Source of the DNA: Ectobius pallidus
Taxonomy: Eukaryota > Arthropoda > Insecta > Blattodea > Ectobiidae
Direction of reading: 5' to 3'
Length of the DNA: 64,000 nt
Assembly: GCA_964059195.1 (NCBI GenBank)
Contig: CAXKWD010000006.1
Location: forward strand, 133,802,539-133,866,538
Under the pieces are notes generated by a model, which saw only the letters and a program-made list of their open reading frames with translations, was not told the origin of the DNA and did no database searches. The position numbers and the translations under genes were made by a program. Positions 56,900 to 64,000 of the stretch are shown here, piece by piece. Within the stretch, counting starts at the first letter, position 1, and every line of letters begins with the position of its first letter.

Positions 56900-57180
56900 A
56901 CACATTACACCATGATCATTCATCTTGCTTCCCGAGTATTTTCGCGACCCTGTAAGTCGAACTCCAGACTGATGTAACGTGTTCATTACCAAATTTAAGA
57001 TGCAACATTTTTGTTCATGTAACGTTACATGCGGATTTAGCAAGTGGACCCCTACAGATTGATGTAACATATTTGTTATATATAACATTCGTGGTTTTAG
57101 CAAGTGATCCTCTATGTAACATTATTCACGTTTTTAGCAAACGATCCACTGCAGATAGATATAACATTTTCCTTAAACAT
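56900..57180. repeat. Degenerate tandem repeat of GATGTAACAT / TTTAGCAAG units
   Basis: Three to four units of about 50-75 bp share GATGTAAC(A/G)T, a T-rich stretch, TTTAGCAAGTG or TTTAGCAAACG, and ATCC or GACCC, then CAGATTGAT. The perfect 16-bp palindrome CATGTAACGTTACATG lies near 57017-57032. Confidence 0.55.
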
Positions 57181-60100
57181 GGAAAAATTTTGTTTATAAA
57201 TTGATTTCGGTTTTCATGAAAAACAAAGAAATTACCAGCACAACATATGATAATTGTTTTATACTAATATATATATATATATGTATGCCATGTATACACT
57301 TTCCACATCCATACCAAAATTTTTTAGAGAGTTTGTGTGTCTACTTGGCAAAAGAAAAGTACTCATTATGGTTTGGAAATAAAAATAATTGTGGAGAATG
57401 TAATATGACATAAGCTATTACCAAATGATCACTGAAAAAAAATATTCGTTATAGTTTTATTTTTATAGAAATAGCTTATTTCTATATTTCTCTCCCAATA
57501 ATAAAATTTCAAATTTGTTAGCAGTACCTAGAATATTGAATTCATAATTCCAGTTTAACATTATAACAAAACAAACCCGACAATAAACCAACTTTCAACT
57601 AATAATTTAACCAAACTACCTTCAAGCTGGTCTACGACGTTCTAAATAACAATTTACATATACGCTGAAAAAACTGTTAAGGAGAAATCTGACAACAGTG
57701 AATCTGCTTGTATCTCGAAGGCGATGAATGCTCTGAAATCTACATAATAGCAAGAATATCGCTTCTCTTACATTCAGCGACTACGCTGATTTTTCTGCTT
57801 CGTTTCCACTAAACGAAGCAATGAACATCATTGAAACAGTTTCAAGAAGGAAGTACCAGGGTTACCAGTGGCATTAAGTTTTATATGGTAACTTTTAACT
57901 TCAAAATATTTTTATAACTGGAATTTTGAATTTTTATTACTTTGTGTATTTTCTTAAAACTGTGCTTTATGCAGCTTTAAGTTTAGTAAACAGTTATTAT
58001 GTGAAGGAAAACGTGTTTGGAATAGACATTTATTTGACCTTCGTCATTGTAATGCAAAAAAATGAAGATTCTAAAAAGGGCTACCGTCATATGTCTATTA
58101 ATTTTAAAATTGTGTCTATAAAATCTCAAAATTCCCTATAATTCATGTTTCTTGTGATGAGTTTTGTAGGATATATGCATTCCTTCTTTAGACTAAAACA
58201 AATAACTCAGTGATATAAAAATATTAATTCTGACAAATGCAGCCTTAATAAATAATATATCTTTGTCATTCACGTACTGCTTCCATATAAATATGTGAGT
58301 GGTCTATCAGTTAAGAATATTTAATTATGGTTTGTTTCCTTACTTTCTTCATTAAGTTTTGTTTATAATTCATGCCATAATATTGAATCATCTGACTTTT
58401 CTACTTTACATTTATAAATAAATGAAACAGCTAAATAAGTAAATTAACATGTCGGGAAACAAACAATTCTTCAAACTATGTATTGTATTCATCCATAATT
58501 TATACCCTACTCTTCTCCTCCAACAATAACTTACACACGTGCAAATATTGACTTTACAAGTGGGAACATTTGAAATTAACAGATTTCTTTCTTATTCGAT
58601 CACGTTTATATAAATTTGAAGTAGGTCATGATAATTATGAAGTGTTCTTTTTATTTCAGGCAAAACCATAGATTTTTTTTTTGCGTTCATGCGAACTATT
58701 TTGTAAGACCACTTCTTCATTCTAAGCATTCCAGGGATTTCGGAAAGCTCTGTTTATTTGGAGGCTGAGTGGGGACAAAAACATCCATTGCATACGCCAT
58801 TCCCAACAAATAGGCCTATTGCATTTCTGTAATGGTTAGGTAGCGTATGCTAAGAAGGCCTTCTTCGAGTTTTGTGAACTTTTTCAGTAAAATGGATACT
58901 GGTACCTAGAAAAACAAAAAATACATCATACCTACCGCATATACCATATTATAGAACATGGGTAAATCGGATCAATGGAGTTAAACAAGATACAGACAGG
59001 CAGACATACAAGCAGGCCCTGAGCGTTTTTAGGTTGAATTTTCACTACCAATAATGATAATTAATCATTACTATTATTGTTCTTGTCGTTGTGGACAGCT
59101 TTTTAAATAACTCCCGGACCGTGGACCGCATTTTAAATAATTCACGGGCCTATTGCTTTCACCAGTCCGTCCTTGGTTATCCCTGAACATTGGAAAACCC
59201 ACTGATCGATTTATACACAAGTAAATTATGCCCGTTCCGTCTTCCAATGTCATTAATTTACCCTCAGCTAGACAACTCATTAGCTATAATAATAGGAAAG
59301 TTTAAGTTTGAGTCATGTGACATCAACATAATGGCTGTCGTTCCCATTCGATGCAGTAGGCGGCATTGTAACCCCTCTTCTAATCATCTATGCATGGGAA
59401 AGCAAAGGAAAGAGGCCTGCAAGCACTCCAGACCATTCAAAATAGTCAACGCTCAACAATCACTTCCTCTGATCACTTGCCTTTTCATTCCTACACAAAG
59501 AAGGATTTCTTGAAAGGAAAGACGATTTTAGCTAGCTATGGGAATAATCGTAATTTTTGTGGCTTTTCACATAGTTTGCTCAGTAAAATAACAAAACAAA
59601 AAATCGAAAAAAAAAAAAGCTTGTTGGATTATATAGGGATTTGCAAATCCGCCTGACATGTGATGTTACCGTAACAGGTTACTGCATTAACAAATTCGTA
59701 TAGTTGACATAAAAAGACTACATGCAAATATTCAACTTTTTTCCGTATGTTGTTATGTAGTTTATTTATGTCTATTGCTGTTATAATATTATAATATATA
59801 CCAAAAATTCCCAAAACTTGTCCACTTGTCTACTTCTTTTATTTTCGTATACTACGTTCTCTTCTTCTTAGGAGTAGCCTATTTCATATTACAGAAAGGC
59901 TACACATCGAGTCAATGAAAACAACATATTTATAAGTTATATACTTTTATAAGCTATATAAATATAAACCTTTTAGTCGCAATTTCATTTCGTACTTACG
60001 GAGAAATGGAATAGATTTTTGGATGAAAATTATGTTTTTATTTTTATTGTATTTTATTCTCTGGACTTCCCTCTTTGTATCATACATAATTATACTTTAT

Positions 60101-61429
60101 TTCAATCCATGTTTTTTTTCTGAGAAAATCCAAACTATGGAGCAGGGAAGTTTTAACTTTCAAGCTCGTTTTCTGTAAGTTTACTTTTTCTACTCTTATA
60201 TAAAAGGTACCTTTTCTCAGCTTCAACTTAACCAACAAACTTGAAATGTTCAAGATTTGTTTATTCAAATGTCTTATATAACCGGCACACTTGAAAAAAA
60301 ATGAATCGGTTAATTTATTAACTACTTTATGGTAGCCTACTTGATTTTTTTAATTAAAAAAAAAAAGTATATTTGTAAAAAATCTCTTTTGCAGTACTTT
60401 CAGAGGGAAGCTGTGATATAAGTTTAGAAGTCTAGAAACTTAAAAAAAAAAGTCAAGTGCTTAGCTTTACTAGTTTTTGAGAAATTAAGAGAAGGCCTGA
60501 ATACATAATTGCTGCAATATAAGAACATTCAACAATGTTCATCCGAGTGGTACCCAATGTAAAAAATAGTTGTGATTCCAGAAAAGCCTAGTAGTAAGTC
60601 CAGAGATTATTCCATTATCGAATGTTTCAACGATCTTCATTGACACAACTCTGGACTTTATCACTATGTAGAGTAGTAGGCCTAAGTCGCTTCCAGAAAC
60701 AATCAAATTCACAATGTAAAGGGAGATTAATTACCTATATTATAATAGGCTGTGTTCCTGCTCTTCACTCCGCTGATATTACCACTGTGTGGCTTGTGGT
60801 TGGTTGACAAGCATTGTGCTAGTGACAGTCTCTGATAGAATCATCAAGATGGACGAGTATCGAACAAATTAAGAAGTAGTTTTCTTCGACAGTCGATAGT
60901 AAAAGAAGTACTTTTAACGGTAGGTGATATCTTATTACTGTACCTACTTACTATATTAAATTCACCCAAACATATGCGTATGTACGCTTACTCCTCCGAG
61001 ACCGTTTGAGCTAAAGGTATGAAATTATCCTCGTACGTTCTCCATGATCTGGGAACTGTATATCTCAAATTTCATTTTGATAAAGCAAACGGTTCGGTAA
61101 AATTTAATTTTTAATTCGGTTTAGGTTATTTGTCCTTTACAGACATGGCATGGACAGTGTTTTGCCGTTTTTTTTTGGGGGGGGGGGTGTGAAGTAAACA
61201 ATCATAACCATGCTATGGATAATGTTTTGTCATTATTAAATGCCAGAATGGCACTTTCTAAGATTACATGGTAGACGGGAAAAATGACTGTCCGTCTGTG
61301 TGTCTGTAGTGTGTGATAACTCGAATACGCTTTATCAGATTTTCATGAAATTTAGTATACACACTTATAACGTCCATAGGAAGAACGTTTGGTAATGGGT
61401 AGTATAGGATGAAGATCATTATTATTAAT
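57181..61429. other. Unassigned stretch, 4.2 kb
   Basis: No gene is supported. Small items are an AT run near 57268-57282, a GACAGGCAGACA-type scrap near 58993, a leader-like repeat scrap near 60960-61110, a G run near 61178-61188, and a TGTCCGTCTGTGTGTCTG segment near 61288 that resembles the dispersed repeats at 6.2 and 10.8 kb. The overlapping frames near 59190-59656 (107 and 88 codons) have no known relatives. Confidence 0.35.
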
Positions 61430-61676
61430 AGTACCATCGGGTCGCAAGCGACCCCTGGTGATCCCTTAAGGGGATATTCTAAGCGGATTTTTTTTTCGGG
61501 GTCCGCCAGTCCCCTACCTAACACTTAAACCTAAAGACAACACAAACATTCAATCCTGAACCCCGGAAGAGATTTTCCACTACTGAAAAAACCCCAACCC
61601 GGCCGGGAGTCAATCCCGGACCGCCGGGATGGAAGGCAGGCGCGCTACCAACTCGCTCACGGCGGCGGTTGAATAT
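61430..61676 (-). mobile_element. tRNA-derived SINE, minus strand
   Basis: On minus the head reads GAGCGAGTTGGTAGCGCGCC and then GCGGTCCGGGATTGACTCCC, giving polymerase III boxes A and B. The body continues GGTTGGGGTTTTTTCAGTAG and GGGGTTCAGGATTGA. The copy at 63466-63600 in plus orientation has GCGGTCCGGGTTCGATTCCT and GGTAGTGGGGTTTTCAGTAA in the same order. Confidence 0.8.
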
Positions 61677-63465
61677 TAGGCCCATTAAAGTGGATTAAAA
61701 CATTTTTAAGCGGTTTGAATGGTCTTAACGGCCCGACAAAATTCTTAACATGCTTAGACAGCCCGATTAATTTCATACTAATTGTGAGTTAGATAGCAAA
61801 CAATGATAACATAACACAACTCGTATTGGTTTAATTAAGTGAATGCAGTTCTTGTGCACTGGGTGAGTAATATCTCTTCCTCTAGAGACAATTAACTCAC
61901 ACCATCATTTAACTGCCTGCCGGAGTAGCAGAAACTATCCGTCAGTTTTTATTGTATGTCTGCCTTTTCATTCATACGTACCACAAACTCGCTTTATGCC
62001 TGTGTTTCAGCGCTTTACGAAAAGTCTTCCTTTGAGTCGTGGAAAACAAGATATCCAGATACATAGGACAGCTATCAATTTAATTTAATTTATCCCCCTT
62101 TACATTAATTTAATTAGTCAACTTCAAAATGTAAACACAGTGTAGTATAATATATATTGTAGTTGAGCACTGGTGGAAGAATTGACACTCACACAGGTAA
62201 ATAGGCCTATGTATTTTGTTTTCATAAACAATACAATAAGTGATACTTTAAAGAGATCCGACCATGTAACAGTTAATTAAATTAGCAAATATTCCATAAG
62301 ATATTTATGTAATACATTCGTTCTCAGCTTAGGATTTTATTGTGACTAGGCCTTTCCGTGCCAATGTTCCATCATCAGGTTATATACTGCACAGACCATC
62401 AACCTCGTAACGTGTGGTGGAGTCTCTTGAACCCTACAAAAATGGAATTAGAATCAAAACGCCTAATTTTTAACGTTTTATATCTCAAGCTACACGGTAG
62501 AGCTTATCATAAGCGAAATGTAAACGTAGGCTTGCAAACGGAAGAACATCTAAGGTCTGCGCGTTAGAGAATGTAGGTAAAGTGTAAGAAAAATTTATAC
62601 AGTTACATGAGATGGTACTATTTGTTGTCAAATGATAATTTAGAAATACGCTACCGAAAGAACTCTCTTCGAGTGATCTTTAAAAAAAATGCTGTAATCG
62701 GTGAAGCGTTTGCTTATGGATTAACCTGTCATTCGGCTCACTTGTTGGGAAGATGATGTTGCCAATAACAATTTTATATAATGATTAATATGTTTAAAGC
62801 CAAAGTAAATATACTAAATTATTATAATTATTATGCACACAATCAGGTTATCTTTTTCTCGCAAAGGGATTTTAATATTAACAGTAACAATTCTTTCTTC
62901 AGCTGGAGTTTCCATAATTTATCACTACTTTCCCTGATTCCACCATTTCCTTAGTAACTACTATTGTACTATAAAAAAACTGTCAGCCATTAAAATACTT
63001 TCAAGTGGTATGGATGAATGTTCCTTCTGCGCACGGAGCACGGGACCTCCTGGTGGAGGTTTCATTATCGAAGATTTATTTAGTGGCGCTTTTTTCCTAC
63101 AGAGTACAGTGTGATAGTGTGTCAAAGCAAAGTGTTTCTACAATCATCAGTGAAATCTTTGTGATTTTTCACTCATTTTCAAGCACGCACCAAAAGAACA
63201 GCTGACGGCTATGAAAAATCGTCCAAGACTCCCGTTCTACTTGGGATGACATGCGGCACAGCATGTCTTGTCGATTTTTATTAAAAGACGAATGCGCTAA
63301 GAGCATGTCGCACGCGCTGGCAGCACGCGCAAAATGGGATGTAAAAACGCATCATCTGGACGTACCTTAAATGCTACCTCTGCTACACCGTGACCGACAC
63401 TTTCATTAATAGTCTATGGCAACCCTGCATACTTATCACGCAACACTCAAGTAAGAATTGTCCTC
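61677..63465. other. Unassigned stretch; degenerate hammerhead-like piece near 62345
   Basis: No gene is supported. On minus at about 62385-62345 CCTGATGATGGAACATTGGC then ACGGAAAGGCC resembles a decayed Penelope hammerhead region, but stem II no longer pairs. The frame at 62358-62567 overlaps this and is unrecognised. The frame at 63005-63205 is also unrecognised. Confidence 0.35.
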
Positions 63466-63600
63466 CGCCATGGGTGTATAGGTAGTATACTAGCCTTCCA
63501 CCCTGGCGGTCCGGGTTCGATTCCTGGCCAGGTAGTGGGGTTTTCAGTAATGAAAAATCCCCGGGTTCAGGACTGGACATCACCCAACCCAGGAAAATAG
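63466..63600 (+). mobile_element. tRNA-derived SINE, plus strand
   Basis: A head of CCATGGGTGTATAGGTAGTA and TTCCACCCTGGCGGTCCGGG, then B box GGTTCGATTCCTGG and GTGGGGTTTTCAGTAATGAA. Related to the minus-strand copy at 61430-61676 and truncated at the 3' side. Confidence 0.75.
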
Positions 63601-63661
63601 TAGATTATATTTTTAAAAAAGCCTTAAATTAAAGTGGTGTCTACTAGAATAGGGTATAGGG

Positions 63662-63909
63662 CAGCGTTTCTCAACCTATGGTCCGCGAACCACTGGTGGT
63701 CCGCAGACATAATTTAAAAATATCATAAAGCAAGTGGAAAGTAAAGATGTAAATTTTTTTATCACATATTTCGTTATAATGACCTATACTTAATACCCCA
63801 AATATTAAGAATATAGGCCTTCTTTTAAAAATGGGATGTAAAATTAGGGGTCCGTAAAATTTTTTATACATTTTAGAGGTCCTCGGGTTCAAAAGGTTGA
63901 GAAACGCTA
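63662..63909. mobile_element. hAT MITE, 248 bp, perfect TSD
   Basis: Left end CAGCGTTTCTCAACC and right end GGTTGAGAAACGCTA are inverted (last base differs). The exact 8-bp duplication GTATAGGG lies at 63654-63661 and 63910-63917. GGTCCGCGAACC and GGTCCG words recur inside. There is no coding capacity. It belongs to the same broad TTCTCAA-ended hAT MITE type as 23808-23935. Confidence 0.94.
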
Positions 63910-64000
63910 GTATAGGGTATTCACAATAGATATATTAAGGTCGCAGTGTTGAGAAGCCGAAGGGCTTAGCCTACACTACCTCTCATTAATCTAATCTAAT

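Noticed and set aside
60780..60930. Possible first exon (ATGGACGAGTATCG, GGTAGGTG splice-like site)
   Set aside because: The frame stops after seven codons and no downstream exon is recognisable.
62340..62390. Third hammerhead-like motif on minus
   Set aside because: CTGATGATGG and GGAAA are present, but stem II does not pair and the GAAA-stem III context is altered. At best it is a decayed relative.
63005..63205. Possible Harbinger-type nuclease scrap (SKQSVSTIISEI)
   Set aside because: The similarity is a few residues only and there are no inverted ends or trinucleotide duplication. Too weak to call.

Overview
The window looks like intergenic or intronic DNA from a large, AT-rich animal genome, most likely an insect. 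A cockroach, termite or other polyneopteran is my best guess. The reasons are the dense mix of tRNA-derived SINEs, LINE 3' ends with microsatellite tails, hAT, pogo and mariner remnants, Penelope-type hammerhead motifs, and the frequent AGGCCTA motif. The taxon is an inference. I found no host protein-coding gene that I can defend. Open frames are short (about 108 codons at most), and every protein-like stretch I recognise belongs to a transposable element.

Layout. 0-10 kb: a 43-bp minisatellite (885-1372), a 103-bp hairpin (3247-3349), one copy of an unclassified dispersed repeat (3858-4215), a composite repeat (6002-6870), and a duplicated repeat block with a LINE 3' end (7290-8470). 10-25 kb: LINE 3' ends, and hAT-like elements at 11946-12886, 13326-13708, 14347-14707, 22628-22887, 23808-23935 and 24275-24774, several with perfect 8-bp target duplications. 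A hammerhead-ribozyme-like motif sits at 12510-12550. A 5'-truncated LINE with a 14-bp target duplication lies at 19975-20670, and a palindrome of two tRNA-like sequences at 20979-21308.

25-35 kb: an intact SINE (24903-25341), and a Penelope-type insertion (27114-27444) with 97-bp perfect inverted arms that each carry a hammerhead-like motif. A degenerate pogo element (28058-29097) holds a transposase DNA-binding domain remnant. Further LINE and SINE copies follow, then the first of two large AT-minisatellite elements (34150-34783). 35-46 kb: SINE, Helitron-like and mariner-end fragments, a LINE endonuclease fragment, the second AT-minisatellite element in inverted orientation (42194-42817), and a LINE RT fragment with a SINE. 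46-64 kb: a direct duplication of about 730 bp whose units carry GCTTCGCCC-type motifs (49964-51970), with a 41-bp micro-MITE at its edge. It is followed by nested LINE, mariner and foldback remnants (52190-54340), long stretches without recognisable content, two copies of one SINE family, and a terminal hAT MITE (63662-63909).

The genes do not form a pathway. What unifies the window is repeated insertion: LINE machinery (RT, endonuclease and RNase H remnants) is the likely source of movement for the SINEs, and lost hAT, pogo and mariner transposases for the terminal-inverted-repeat elements. The most interesting items are the self-cleaving-RNA candidates, the double tRNA-like palindrome, the paired AT-minisatellite elements and the 41-bp micro-MITE.
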